From: JAGWBD01 sp965197455
GTDB taxonomy: Bacteria > Chloroflexota > Anaerolineae > Aggregatilineales > Phototrophicaceae
Length of the DNA: 64,000 nt
Direction: 5' to 3'
Assembly (NCBI GenBank): GCA_965197455.1
Contig: OZ240208.1
Location: 2,232,001-2,296,000, forward strand
The translations under genes and the position numbers were made by a program. The notes beneath the pieces were generated by a model. The model did not search any database, was not told where the DNA came from, and saw only the letters and a list, made by a program, of their open reading frames with translations. Below, piece by piece: positions 1-7,916 of this stretch. The stretch's first letter is position 1, and every line of letters begins with the position of its first letter.

Positions 1-1
1 C

Positions 2-217
2 CTCGACGTCATGCGCGGGATGAATTCGGAAAGCGTCGACCTCATCTATCTCGACCCGCCCTTCAACTCAAATCGCAACTACTCGGCTCCTGTAGGAAGC
101 GATGGCGGACTGGCGCTGCCGCATGGTGTCATCGGGTTTCACAATTGTGATGGCGAGCGGATGGCAAATCGCACTACCGGCCTCGATAGCGAGTGGGAAT
201 ACGCTGGCCGCTGCTAG
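2..217 (+). pseudogene. DNA methyltransferase fragment (catalytic motif only)
   Basis: The reading frame is open from the left edge and starts in the middle of a protein. Its first ~33 residues read like the catalytic segment of a class of adenine/cytosine-N4 DNA methyltransferases: ESVDLIYLDPPFNSN, with the DPPF motif that binds the target amino group, followed by RNYSAP. After about position 106 the similarity ends and the remaining ~35 codons up to the stop look unrelated, so the gene is broken at that point. The upstream part lies outside the window. Two other scraps of such a methyltransferase occur near 42.0-42.2 kb and 53.6 kb. The motif assignment is firm; that it is a remnant rather than an unusual short protein is inferred. 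Confidence 0.6.
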
Positions 218-407
218 GGTCGGCCTGCGCTACCGCTACCTCGGCAAGCAGCCCATCAGCCCTTTCTGGAGCGGTCTGGTGGTACGGGTAAGCCTGTCAC
301 CAGACCTTGAATCACTGCATCCGAAACATAGAATTAGCGGTTAATTCCCTAGATGAAGACAACGGGCCTTCGTGTGGCTGCCGTGCAAAAATTGACAGGG
401 GGAGACA

Positions 408-980
408 ATGAAAGTTCGGAAACTCTCCCTCTACGAGAGGCTCGAAATTCTGAAGCAATACAAGGACATGGTCAATAGTGTGAGCAACTACCGAGATTTC
501 AATGATAGACACGCATTAGGATGTTTTGGTTTTACGGTTGTAGACCATCTGGAATTCTACGATATACCAGAAGGTTACCTGAGAGACAGAATAGGTCTTG
601 ATATTATGGCTGCCGCAGAGAGGATGTATGGCAGAGTTGAATATTGTACTTATGAGATAATGCGGGCAGTCTGGAGCAACAACCTGCATATTTGGCTTGA
701 TGAAGGGCCTGGCTACCCTGCACCTATCATGTGGTACGGTAAAAAGCTGTGTAGCGTTCCTTTTAGATCTTTTCTACACGGCAGGCCTAATTTCAACGTA
801 ATTCTGTACTCTAGAGCGCCTTTAGGGTTTTTCCCTTGCTGGAGTTCATGGTGGGAATACCGATTGCTTTACTTGCGGTTTCTCCACAAATTGAAATGGC
901 AAATCGGCTTGAAAGGTGTCTCGATAGGCCCATTTCAATTCGCTACTCGAGAGGATGACAGGTCAGCGAGTTCTGGTTGA
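408..980 (+). CDS. hypothetical protein, 190 aa, orphan
   Basis: A 190-residue soluble protein that I do not recognise. It has a good ribosome binding site (GGGGGAGA five bases before the ATG). The DNA is visibly AT-richer than the flanking genes and uses rarer codons (AGA, ATA, TTA), which suggests recent transfer. The C-terminal half is rich in aromatic residues (a Trp/Tyr/Phe cluster around residues 143-165) and ends in a basic, mostly amphipathic stretch. No signal peptide or clear membrane segment is visible. It sits between a methyltransferase scrap and a nitrilase on the other strand, so its context is that of a small accessory patch rather than an operon. Confidence 0.55.
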   Translation: MKVRKLSLYERLEILKQYKDMVNSVSNYRDFNDRHALGCFGFTVVDHLEFYDIPEGYLRDRIGLDIMAAAERMYGRVEYCTYEIMRAVWSNNLHIWLDEGPGYPAPIMWYGKKLCSVPFRSFLHGRPNFNVILYSRAPLGFFPCWSSWWEYRLLYLRFLHKLKWQIGLKGVSIGPFQFATREDDRSASSG

Positions 981-1047
981 TGTATTGGGACATCACTGAC
1001 GTTTACGAAAGAGTTCGTTAAGGCGTGGAATAGCGATCCGTCCGCAA

Positions 1048-1064
1048 AAGCGAGTGTATCGCTT
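1048..1064. terminator. short hairpin downstream of nitrilase
   Basis: AAGCGA and TCGCTT form a perfect 6-bp stem with a 5-base loop (GTGTA). It lies between the convergent 3' ends of the 190-aa gene and the nitrilase gene, where a bidirectional terminator would be expected. There is no strong U-run, so this is weak support. Confidence 0.25.
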
Positions 1065-1087
1065 GTGTGTTAGCCAGCCCTCTACCC

Positions 1088-2020
1088 TCAGTCGTCACCC
1101 GCCACAGCCCCGCGCGGACGTGAGCGATTCACGCTGAGCGTAAACACGTCCGGGCGGGCGTAGTGGCCGCTCACGTCCAGCGTCATGCTCTCTCGCGCGA
1201 TCTGCGTGAAGTCCAGTTGCGCGTGCAGGATGGTCTCTTCCCCGAAGCAGGGCCCGGCCAGCGCCGCGCCGTCGGGCGCGTAGATGGCGCTGCCGCCGCG
1301 CAGCAGCAGATCGTCGGGCGCCAGTTCCGGTAGCGGCGCCAGCTGCGGCCGCAGGTCGCTGACGCGCAGGATGCTGCCGGCGGCCAGCACGAAGCAGCGG
1401 CCCTCGAAGGCGTAGTGGCGGCTGGCGACCTGGTGAATGTCGCGCACGGTGGGCCAGGCGGCCACGTGAATCTGCTCGCCCGCGTCGTGCAGCGTCTGGC
1501 GCGGCAGCGGCATCCAGTGCTCCCAGCAGACGAGGGCGCCCACGCGGCCCGCAGCGGTCTCCGGCGTGCGCAGGCCGGCCCCGTCGCCAGGGCCCCAGAC
1601 CAGGCGCTCGCTGTAGGTCGGGCGCAGTTTGCGGTGATGGTTGCGCAGCGCGCCGTCGGCGTCGAAGGTGAGCAGGCTGTTGTAGAGCGTGTTGCCGCAG
1701 CGCTCGTTGATGCCCATGACCAGCACGACGCCCGCCTCGTGCGCCAGCTGCGCCAGGGCCTCCGTCGCCGGGCCGGGCACAAGTACGCTATTGGCGACCA
1801 GCTCGGCGTAGACGGCTTTGGCGCCGTCGCTGTCCCAGAGCGCGGCGCCGGGGCAGACGTCCAGCCAGGCGGGGTAGCCCGGCAGCCAGGTCTCGCCGAA
1901 GGCGACTAGCTGCGCGCCATTGAGGGCGGCTGCAAGGGTTAACTGCTGTGACTTCTGCAGCGAATCGTCCAGGTTATAGTAGACGGGGCGCGCCTGGACG
2001 ATGGCGACGTTCACGGTCAT
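1088..2020 (-). CDS. nitrilase / carbon-nitrogen hydrolase
   Basis: A 310-residue member of the carbon-nitrogen hydrolase superfamily, of the nitrilase branch, which converts nitriles to carboxylic acids and ammonia through a thioester. The catalytic triad is complete: Glu43 in FGETWLPGYP, Lys131 in HRKLRPTYSERLVWG and Cys165 in VCWEHWMPL. The Cys-Trp-Glu-His order and the GETWLPGYP motif are typical of true nitrilases rather than amidases. Length is normal for the family (about 300-350 aa). The ATG follows a CAGGAA-like ribosome site, and a TACAAT -10 box lies at 2044-2049. It is divergent from the M23-peptidase gene, with about 70 bp shared between the two promoters. The natural substrate cannot be read from the sequence. 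Confidence 0.9.
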   Translation of the reverse strand: MTVNVAIVQARPVYYNLDDSLQKSQQLTLAAALNGAQLVAFGETWLPGYPAWLDVCPGAALWDSDGAKAVYAELVANSVLVPGPATEALAQLAHEAGVVLVMGINERCGNTLYNSLLTFDADGALRNHHRKLRPTYSERLVWGPGDGAGLRTPETAAGRVGALVCWEHWMPLPRQTLHDAGEQIHVAAWPTVRDIHQVASRHYAFEGRCFVLAAGSILRVSDLRPQLAPLPELAPDDLLLRGGSAIYAPDGAALAGPCFGEETILHAQLDFTQIARESMTLDVSGHYARPDVFTLSVNRSRPRGAVAGDD

Positions 2021-2043
2021 GCGCTGTTCCTGTATTTCCGAAC

Positions 2044-2049
2044 ATTGTA
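2044..2049 (-). promoter_or_regulatory. -10 box (TACAAT) of nitrilase
   Basis: The minus strand reads TACAAT about 24 bp before the nitrilase ATG. The same hexamer lies upstream of the CPBP, PBP, RidA and 54.85-kb genes in this window, which supports its use as a sigma-70-type -10 box. No clear -35 is seen. Confidence 0.4.
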
Positions 2050-2091
2050 GCCCGCGCCGGATGACAGCCGCCAGCGGGCGGAAACGGCCGT

Positions 2092-4737
2092 ATGAGCACA
2101 GTCTTTGACCAGCGCCTGCTGTGGGTTTACCAGGGCGGCGACAGCGTCCTGGAAGCGAACGTCGCCGCCCTGGCGGCCAACATCAGCAGCGCCACGCCCA
2201 ACGTGGCCGGCCTGTTGCTGAAGACCAGCCACGGCTCGGACTGGCAGGGTCAGCGCGAAAGCCGGCCTGGCCTGGCCATCAACGGCCCGGGCAATATCCG
2301 CCGCTGGGTGCAGACGCTTGGCAAAAGCGGGCTGGAGACGCATCTGTGGTGCGTGCTGCGCGGCCAGGATCTGCGCGCCGAAACGCGCCTGGTCACCCAG
2401 GCCTGCAACGTCCCCGGCGTCCGCTCCATGTTGCTGGCCTTCGAGGCGGAGCCCGGCGCCAGCTACTTCAGCGGCGGCAGCGCCGGGGCGGCGCGCGAGC
2501 TCATCACGCGCATTCGGGCCGGCATCGCGCCGGACTTTCACCTGGGGCTGAACCTGGATGCGCGCGGCAACCACCCGGCCAGCGTCCATCTGCGCGAATG
2601 GGCGCCCTTCGTGCAGAGCCTGCACCCCATGATCTTCCATTATGAATTCAGCGGCGGCCGCAGCGAGGCGGAACCCTGGCTGGACCAGGCCTTCGGCACC
2701 CTGGAGCGCCATGGCCTGCCGCTGATCCCCATGCTGCAGACCTGGCCGCGGCCCGGGCCCGTGCCGGCCGGACACATCGCGCGCGCCGCGGCCAGCGCCT
2801 GGCGCAAGGGCGCCAGCGGGCTGAGCCTGTTTCGCTATGGCGGGGACAGTTCTTCCGATGCAATTCTGGCCGCCGTGCGCAACATCAGCCTGCAGGCGGC
2901 CCAGGTCGACGCAGACCGGCAGCCCGCGCCCGGGCGGCGCCTCTTTCGCGTGAGCGGAACGCGCCTGCGTACGCGCCGTCTGCCGCGCCGCAATGCAACG
3001 ACCCTCGCGCACGTGACGCGCGGCACGGTGGTGGAGGTCAGCGGCAACTCGCGCACGGAGGCGGACGGCTACGTGTGGTGGCGCAGCGCGCAGGGCTGGC
3101 TGCCGCAGGGCCGTAGCGACCAGCGCCACACGCTGATGCTTGAGGTCACGCCCGCGACGCCGCCTTATGGCCAGCAGCTGCTGGCCACGCTGGAGCGTCA
3201 TCCTGAAGGGCGTGATGCACCGCCGGCCCCGCTGAAGCGCTTCCGCGTCATCGCCAGGGGGCTGACTGTGCGCAGCCAGCCGGCGCAGCCAGGGGCTTAC
3301 CTGCGCGAAACGCGCCTGGAGCGCGGCGACCAGCTGCTGGTGGATGCGGACGCCTGGACGGATCAGGATGGCTTCCGCTGGTGGTTCCACGGCACGGGCT
3401 GGAGCGCCGAACTCGCGTTGGGGAGCGGCCTGCGTTTCCTTGAGGACCTGACGCCGGATGTCGCGCGGATGCGCGCCACGCGCCCGCAGCTGGCGCAGTT
3501 CCGCGCTCAGGCTGATCCGCCTTTTGCTGAGCCCCGCGAAGTGGAGGAACCGGACGAGGAAGTCGAAGAGCTGGAGCCGGTCGAGGAAGAGGTGGAGCTG
3601 TTGCCCAAGCGCTTTCGCGCGCTGGTGCCACGGCTCGGCATCCGCAGTCATCCCGCGCTGGCCGGCACGGTTAACGAGACCCGGTTGCAGGAAGGGGATG
3701 AGATCGAGGTCAACCCCGACGCCTGGGTCGAGGAAGACGGCTTCGTCTGGTGGCTGCATGGCCCGGGCTGGAGCGCCGAGCGCAGCCTCGATGAGCAGCT
3801 ACGCTTCCTCGGCGATCTGTCGCCAGAGATTGGCCGTAGCGCGGAAGGGGCCAGGGGCCGGTCGGCCGCTTTCCCCGGGGCGCCGCCGCGCCGGGACGAA
3901 CGCAACCGCTGGCAGGTGCTCGCGCTCACCCTGCCCGTGTTCGATGCGCCCGGCGCCAGCGCCGTGCGTTCCGGTCGGCTGCAGCAGGGCGACGTGCTGC
4001 GCGTGGAAGATGACCCGGAGCGCCTGGTCAAGGCGGACGACTATTTGTGGCTGCGGCACGGGCAGGGCTGGAGCGCGGTGCGCCGGCTGGACGGGCGCAA
4101 GGAGTTCCTGCTGAACCTGGACACGCTGCCGTTGCTGGGGAGATTGTTGCAACGTCATCCGGTCACGTTGGGCGAGGTGAACTGGGCGCAGTATTATGGC
4201 AACACCAGCTTCGCCTGGCGGCGCGGCCGCGATTACAGTTATCATCGTTACGCCCAGGGGCTGCACAGCGGCCTCGACTACGGCTGCTACACCGACGTCC
4301 GGCCTGGCCCCAGGGTCTTCGCCAGCCTCGCGGGCATCTCGGACGGTCGAGGCCAGAAGTACGGCCCCAACCGGCTCGATGTCAGGGTGGGCCCCTACCG
4401 CATCATCTACGGTCATCTGGGCAGCCCGACCAACCTGCCGCGCAAGGCCCCCGTCACGCCGCAGACGGTGATGGGCCGCCTCGAGCACACCCTCTACCAT
4501 GTGCACCTGGAGATCCGCTACAAGGACACCTACATCCTCAACCCGCTGCTCTTCATGCCGCGCGGCATGGTCGAGGAGTTCGTGGAACGCTTCCCGCTGG
4601 AAGTCGGCTACTCGGATGACACGCACGTGATGCGCTTCATGCAGACGGAAACCTGGGACCGCTGGCTGTCGCCGCTGGATCAGCCGGTCATCCGCCTGGG
4701 TGGCGAAGTCATCGGGCCGACGGCCACAGGCGTCTAA
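2092..4737 (+). CDS. M23 metallopeptidase with TIM-barrel-like N-terminus and four SH3b-like repeats
   Basis: An 881-residue multidomain protein. Residues 1-270 look like a TIM-barrel (alternating LLL/FHLGLNL/IPMLQTW strands) that I cannot place in a family. Four SH3b-like modules follow, near residues 285-345, 380-445, 505-570 and 605-665; each has the pattern R-x-hydrophobic-Arg...W-WW-HG-GWSA typical of cell-wall-binding repeats. An acidic Glu-rich linker (about 480-503) separates the second and third. The C-terminus is a LytM/M23 peptidase: His725 and Asp729 (HSGLDY), YGH at 773-775, and the HVH pair at 803-805 match the HxxxD...HxH zinc site. The expected role is cleavage of peptidoglycan cross-bridges. 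Oddly, no signal peptide is visible at this start, so export is unexplained. The gene overlaps the convergent CPBP gene by 4 bp. Confidence 0.8.
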   Translation: MSTVFDQRLLWVYQGGDSVLEANVAALAANISSATPNVAGLLLKTSHGSDWQGQRESRPGLAINGPGNIRRWVQTLGKSGLETHLWCVLRGQDLRAETRLVTQACNVPGVRSMLLAFEAEPGASYFSGGSAGAARELITRIRAGIAPDFHLGLNLDARGNHPASVHLREWAPFVQSLHPMIFHYEFSGGRSEAEPWLDQAFGTLERHGLPLIPMLQTWPRPGPVPAGHIARAAASAWRKGASGLSLFRYGGDSSSDAILAAVRNISLQAAQVDADRQPAPGRRLFRVSGTRLRTRRLPRRNATTLAHVTRGTVVEVSGNSRTEADGYVWWRSAQGWLPQGRSDQRHTLMLEVTPATPPYGQQLLATLERHPEGRDAPPAPLKRFRVIARGLTVRSQPAQPGAYLRETRLERGDQLLVDADAWTDQDGFRWWFHGTGWSAELALGSGLRFLEDLTPDVARMRATRPQLAQFRAQADPPFAEPREVEEPDEEVEELEPVEEEVELLPKRFRALVPRLGIRSHPALAGTVNETRLQEGDEIEVNPDAWVEEDGFVWWLHGPGWSAERSLDEQLRFLGDLSPEIGRSAEGARGRSAAFPGAPPRRDERNRWQVLALTLPVFDAPGASAVRSGRLQQGDVLRVEDDPERLVKADDYLWLRHGQGWSAVRRLDGRKEFLLNLDTLPLLGRLLQRHPVTLGEVNWAQYYGNTSFAWRRGRDYSYHRYAQGLHSGLDYGCYTDVRPGPRVFASLAGISDGRGQKYGPNRLDVRVGPYRIIYGHLGSPTNLPRKAPVTPQTVMGRLEHTLYHVHLEIRYKDTYILNPLLFMPRGMVEEFVERFPLEVGYSDDTHVMRFMQTETWDRWLSPLDQPVIRLGGEVIGPTATGV

Positions 4738-5438
4738 AGGGTCAGCGTCAGCAAACGCAGCAGCGCGAAGAGGTTCAGGCCCGCGTGGGTGAAGATGCTG
4801 GCGCGCGCGGAGTCGCTGCGCCCGCGCAGGACGCCCAGCAACCAGCCGCCCGCCAGGCGCGTGGCGAAGAGCGGCCCGAGCCCGTCCCCGGCGGGCGTGC
4901 CGGCGTAGGCGATCAGGTGAAAAATGGCCCAGGCGAACGCGGCCATAAACAGGCCATAACGATGGCCAAGACGGGCCTGCAGCGCGGGCTGCAGCACCCC
5001 GCGAAAGGCCAACCCCTCCACCAGCGGTTGCAACAACAGCAAAAACAGCGCGGCCAGCAGCCAGAGCGCCGGCCCCTGTGCCTGGCTGGCGAGAGCTGCC
5101 AGCTCCGGCGTCGGCGCACTGCTGCCGCCCGGCGCCAGCACCAGGGTATCGAGGAGCAGGGCCGCGCCGAAGCCGACCAGCAGCGCCAGCAGGGAAGGTG
5201 TCCCGTCTGGGCCCAGGGGCAGCCCGGCGCCTGCGCGCCGGAAGCGGGCCCGCAGCGCCAGACCGGCGCTGATGGCGCCCGCGCTCCAGCCGGCCAGCGC
5301 TGCCCAGGGCGCGCCGTCAGTGAGGGTGAGCGCGAGCAGCGCGCCAAGCACCAGCGCGGCCAGCAGGCTCAGCGCAGCCAGCAGCGCGCGCGTCAGGGGC
5401 CAGGGCGGGTTTGGGTTGTGTTTGCCTGAGCTTGTCAT
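4734..5438 (-). CDS. CPBP family intramembrane glutamic endopeptidase
   Basis: A 234-residue polytopic membrane protein of the CPBP/Abi (CAAX protease and bacteriocin processing) family. About seven hydrophobic segments are present. The three family motifs can be seen: motif 1 reads VEGLAFRG, motif 2 FAWAIFH, and motif 3 THAGLNLF (H-x3-N). In motif 1 the usual Glu-Glu pair is Glu-Gly: the first Glu, which is the catalytic base in Rce1, is kept while the second is lost. It may therefore still be active, but this is not certain. A TACAAT box lies only 7 bp before the ATG, which suggests a leaderless mRNA. The gene ends 4 bp inside the convergent M23 gene. Confidence 0.8.
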   Translation of the reverse strand: MTSSGKHNPNPPWPLTRALLAALSLLAALVLGALLALTLTDGAPWAALAGWSAGAISAGLALRARFRRAGAGLPLGPDGTPSLLALLVGFGAALLLDTLVLAPGGSSAPTPELAALASQAQGPALWLLAALFLLLLQPLVEGLAFRGVLQPALQARLGHRYGLFMAAFAWAIFHLIAYAGTPAGDGLGPLFATRLAGGWLLGVLRGRSDSARASIFTHAGLNLFALLRLLTLTL

Positions 5439-5445
5439 GGGCCTG

Positions 5446-5451
5446 ATTGTA
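5446..5451 (-). promoter_or_regulatory. -10 box (TACAAT) 7 bp before the CPBP start
   Basis: TACAAT on the minus strand ends 7 bp before the ATG of the CPBP protease gene, so transcription would begin at or next to the start codon. That is consistent with leaderless translation. There is no Shine-Dalgarno sequence in the remaining space. Confidence 0.4.
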
Positions 5452-5495
5452 CTCCGGCAGCGCGCCCGGGGCGGCCCCTTTTCAAAATCTTTTGG

Positions 5496-5501
5496 TATAC
5501 T
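5496..5501 (+). promoter_or_regulatory. -10 box (TATACT) of tRNA-Ser
   Basis: TATACT lies 9 bp before the mature tRNA 5' end, inside an AT-rich patch (5480-5500) that contrasts with the GC-rich surroundings. The same TATACTGG string is found before the tail-tube-like gene (about 11849) and before trpS (about 23310). Confidence 0.45.
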
Positions 5502-5510
5502 GGCCGCACC

Positions 5511-5597
5511 GGAGGGGTAGCATAGTCTGGCCTAATGCGCTCGCCTGGAACGCGAGTACGGTGCAAGCCGTCGTGGGTTCGAATCCCACCCTCTCCG
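5511..5597 (+). tRNA. tRNA-Ser (anticodon GGA)
   Basis: The cloverleaf is complete. The acceptor stem pairs GGAGGGG (5511-5517) with CCTCTCC (5590-5596), with one G-U pair and discriminator G5597. The anticodon stem is CTCGC/GCGAG with loop CTGGAAC, giving anticodon GGA that reads UCC/UCU serine codons. A long variable arm (TACGGTGCAAGCCGTC) marks a class II tRNA. The T arm is GTGGG-TTCGAAT-CCCAC. CCA is not encoded; the next bases are CTG. Confidence 0.95.
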
Positions 5598-5638
5598 CTG
5601 CGCGCCCGCGGACAGGGGGTCACATGCCGGTGAAGGAC

Positions 5639-5662
5639 GGAAGGGCTCCCGTCGTGAGCGGC
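5639..5662 (-). repeat. dispersed 24-bp repeat, single inverted copy
   Basis: On the minus strand these 24 bases are identical to the unit that is repeated three times in tandem inside the PLD-like gene at 13501-13572. The flanking bases on one side (TTCCC) also match. The sequence can fold as CCCG-loop-CGGG. It lies just after tRNA-Ser, upstream of the beta-propeller gene. Confidence 0.75.
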
Positions 5663-5718
5663 GGGAAGGCCCCCCGCGCGGGCTTCCTTGCGCGCGGACC
5701 TGGCCGGCAGCGCGTCCT

Positions 5719-6729
5719 GTGATCCGCCGGCTGCAGGCGCTGCCGCTGCGCGAACGTCGCCTCGCCGTGGGCCTGCTCTTCGTTGCCGGCCTGCTGGCCA
5801 TCGTGCTCGTCACCCTAATCCTGATCCTGCTCACGCTCAACACAGGCAGTCGTCGCGACCACTCCCTCGCGCTCGTCGAGGGCGTCACAGTGCGCGAATT
5901 CGCCGTTCTGCCGGATGACGACGCCTACCCCGCCGCCATCAGCGCTGCCGCGGACGGCAGCCTCTATAGCGCCAGCTTCGTCAGCGGCGCCGTCTGGCAA
6001 CTGTCGCCGGAGGGCCAGGCCAGCGAGCTGGCGGGGACGCGCGCGGCGCTGGGTGCGGTGGCCGGTTTGCAGGCCGCGCCGGATGGCGTCCTCTATCTGA
6101 TTGACCAGTGGGATGCCAGCCCGTTGAGCGTGGGCGGCGCGCTGTTGCGACGCGACGCGGACGGCAGCCTGCAGCAACTGGCGGCGGACTTCACGCAGCC
6201 GGACGATGTAACGCGCGACGACGCGGGCAACCTCTACGTCAGTGACCGCGGCGCGGGCCACGTGTGGCGTTTGACGCTGGCGGGCGCGAGCGGGCCCTGG
6301 TGGCGGGCGCCGGCGGGTGAGCAGCTGGCCGCGCCGACCGGTCTCGCCTGGGACGCGCAGCGCCAGGCGCTGATCGTTACCGACAGCAGCCGCGACGCCA
6401 TTTACCGCGTCTCCGTTGCCGACGGCACGAGCGAGACGCTTTATCAGCACGGGAACGTGGAACACGCGCCCGGCCTGGACGGGGTCACGGTCAGCGACGA
6501 GGGACACATCCTGGTCGCGGCCCAGGGCCAGAACGGCCTGGCCGTGCTGGAGGCGGGCGAGCTGCGCTACCTGGCGGGGGTGTTCCGCGGCATCAGCGAT
6601 GTGGCCTGGTCGGCGGGGCGCATTTACGCCACCAATTTCGATTCCTTTTCGCTGGTCGTCGGGTTGCTGCGGCCGCGGCTGCCCTTCGCGCTCGACGTGA
6701 TCGAGCCGGGCGCGGCGCTGGCTAACTAG
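5719..6729 (+). CDS. membrane-anchored NHL/SMP-30-like beta-propeller protein
   Basis: A 336-residue protein starting at GTG. Residues 17-42 form one strongly hydrophobic segment, so it is a type II membrane or signal-anchored protein with the rest outside. Residues about 55-320 are built from repeated blades of the form DG-L/Y-Y-x-S/D-x-x-x-x-x-V-W-R-L, as in NHL, SMP-30/gluconolactonase or strictosidine-synthase-like six-bladed propellers (for example AGNLYVSDRGAGHVWRL and EGHILVAAQGQNGLAVL). No catalytic set can be assigned, so sugar lactonase activity should not be assumed. It is followed after 13 bp by an SDR gene, which suggests one operon with the next two genes. Confidence 0.7.
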   Translation: MIRRLQALPLRERRLAVGLLFVAGLLAIVLVTLILILLTLNTGSRRDHSLALVEGVTVREFAVLPDDDAYPAAISAAADGSLYSASFVSGAVWQLSPEGQASELAGTRAALGAVAGLQAAPDGVLYLIDQWDASPLSVGGALLRRDADGSLQQLAADFTQPDDVTRDDAGNLYVSDRGAGHVWRLTLAGASGPWWRAPAGEQLAAPTGLAWDAQRQALIVTDSSRDAIYRVSVADGTSETLYQHGNVEHAPGLDGVTVSDEGHILVAAQGQNGLAVLEAGELRYLAGVFRGISDVAWSAGRIYATNFDSFSLVVGLLRPRLPFALDVIEPGAALAN

Positions 6730-6742
6730 ACAGGAGGACAAC

Positions 6743-7465
6743 ATGCAGTTGAAGGGCAAGGTTGCGATCGTCACGGGCGCAGGGCGCGGCATCGGGCGCG
6801 CGCTGGCGACGGGTTTCGCCGCGCAAGGCGCCGCTGTCGGCTGCGCGGCGCGCACGCAGGCGCAGCTTGATGACGTGGCTTCGGAGATTTCTGCCGCGGG
6901 CGGCGCGGCGCTGGCGCTGCCGACGGACGTGACGGAGCTGGCGACGGTGGAGGCCATGGTCGCGGCGACGGTGGCCGAGTGGGGCCGGCTCGATCTGGTC
7001 GTCATCAACGCCGGCAGCTGCCCCGACGTCGACCGTTCCATCCACGACAGCGTGCCGCAGGACTGGGCTGACACCATCGCCGTCAACCTGACCGGCGCGT
7101 ACTACTGCGCGAAGGCCGCCGTCCCGCAGCTGCGCCGTCAGGGCGGCCACATCATCCTCATTGGCTCCGGCAAGGGCCACCGCACTGCGCCCAACGACTC
7201 CGCCTACGCCTGCTCCAAGGCCGGCGCGTGGATGCTGGTGCGCGCCCTGGCCGAAGAACTGGCGCCGGAGCGCATCTGCGTCAACGAGCTCATCCCTGGC
7301 CCGGTCAACACCGACATGAACCCGGCCGGCGCGGGCCAGCCCTCGGCTGCCGAATGGCACAAGCAGCCGGAGGATGTGCTGCCGCTGGCGCTCTTCCTGG
7401 CGACGCAGCCCTTGAGCGGCCCCAGCGGGCAGAGCTTCAGCCTGATGCGCCGCGATTCGCAGTGA
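6743..7465 (+). CDS. short-chain dehydrogenase/reductase
   Basis: A 240-residue classical SDR, an NAD(P)-dependent oxidoreductase of unknown substrate. The cofactor motif VTGAGRGIGRAL is at the N-terminus, the Asn-Ala-Gly motif follows as NAGS, and the catalytic Ser, Tyr and Lys appear as ILIGSG and YACSK. PGPVNTDM after the active site is also typical. A strong AGGAGG ribosome site precedes the ATG. The stop codon overlaps the GTG of the next gene (GTGA), which indicates translational coupling. Confidence 0.9.
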   Translation: MQLKGKVAIVTGAGRGIGRALATGFAAQGAAVGCAARTQAQLDDVASEISAAGGAALALPTDVTELATVEAMVAATVAEWGRLDLVVINAGSCPDVDRSIHDSVPQDWADTIAVNLTGAYYCAKAAVPQLRRQGGHIILIGSGKGHRTAPNDSAYACSKAGAWMLVRALAEELAPERICVNELIPGPVNTDMNPAGAGQPSAAEWHKQPEDVLPLALFLATQPLSGPSGQSFSLMRRDSQ

Positions 7466-7788
7466 GCCTCGCGCAAGCCTACGGCTGGCCGCATGAAATG
7501 CTGCACTGGCTGGCCCTGCGTTTGATCGGCCGGCGCGAACAGGCCATCACGCACACGCACGTGGACATCCCGGCGGACCTTGGCCGCGGCGAGTTCGTCT
7601 TCGTGGCCGGGCTGCCCGCCTTCGTCTTCTGGTCGCTGACCGGAATCGCCGCGCAGCAAATGTTGACGGCGCAGGGCCTGGCCGCGACGCTGTTCTGGCT
7701 GGTTTGCGGCGCCCTGCTGTTGCCGGCGGCGGCCGGCACGCTCGGCGACCTGGCGCTCATTGTGCTGCGGCTGCGACGCGGGGACTGA
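7462..7788 (+). CDS. small membrane protein, 108 aa
   Basis: A 108-residue protein that begins with a GTG overlapping the SDR stop codon. It has a cytoplasmic-looking N-terminus of about 45 residues with several His residues (AITHTHVDIP) and two hydrophobic helices, near residues 48-65 and 75-103, ending in LRLRRGD. I do not recognise a family. The overlap start is preferred over the in-frame ATG further upstream because that one lies deep inside the SDR gene. Confidence 0.5.
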   Translation: MSLAQAYGWPHEMLHWLALRLIGRREQAITHTHVDIPADLGRGEFVFVAGLPAFVFWSLTGIAAQQMLTAQGLAATLFWLVCGALLLPAAAGTLGDLALIVLRLRRGD

Positions 7789-7813
7789 AGGGCGGCCCTC
7801 ACCCCCGGCCCCT

Positions 7814-7839
7814 CTTCCCGCTTGCGGCGGGAGCCCTTC
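7814..7839 (+). repeat. hairpin repeat related to the 24-bp dispersed repeat
   Basis: CTTCCCGC then a 6-base loop region then CGGGAGCCCTTC. Both ends match the unit at 13501-13572, but the loop differs. CCCGC and GCGGG pair perfectly. It lies in the 128-bp gap between the 108-aa gene and the convergent exonuclease gene, where it could also act as a terminator. A related but weaker copy (GGCTCCCGCCGCGGGCGGGA) lies at 23329-23348 upstream of trpS. Confidence 0.45.
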
Positions 7840-7916
7840 AGGGAGAGGGGAGAAAAACCAGGGCCTCAGGGAGAGAGGGGGAAATGCAAGGCGTTCAGGG
7901 TGGCGCCCGCTTTCTG

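Noticed and set aside
102..344. 80-codon frame downstream of the methyltransferase fragment
   Set aside because: No ribosome site, no recognisable domain and overlap with another frame; not enough to call a gene.
2017..3759. A 580-codon open frame on the minus strand over the M23 peptidase gene
   Set aside because: It is antisense to a well-supported gene, rich in Arg, Ala, Gln and Gly, with no recognisable domain. Long antisense frames are expected at this GC content.
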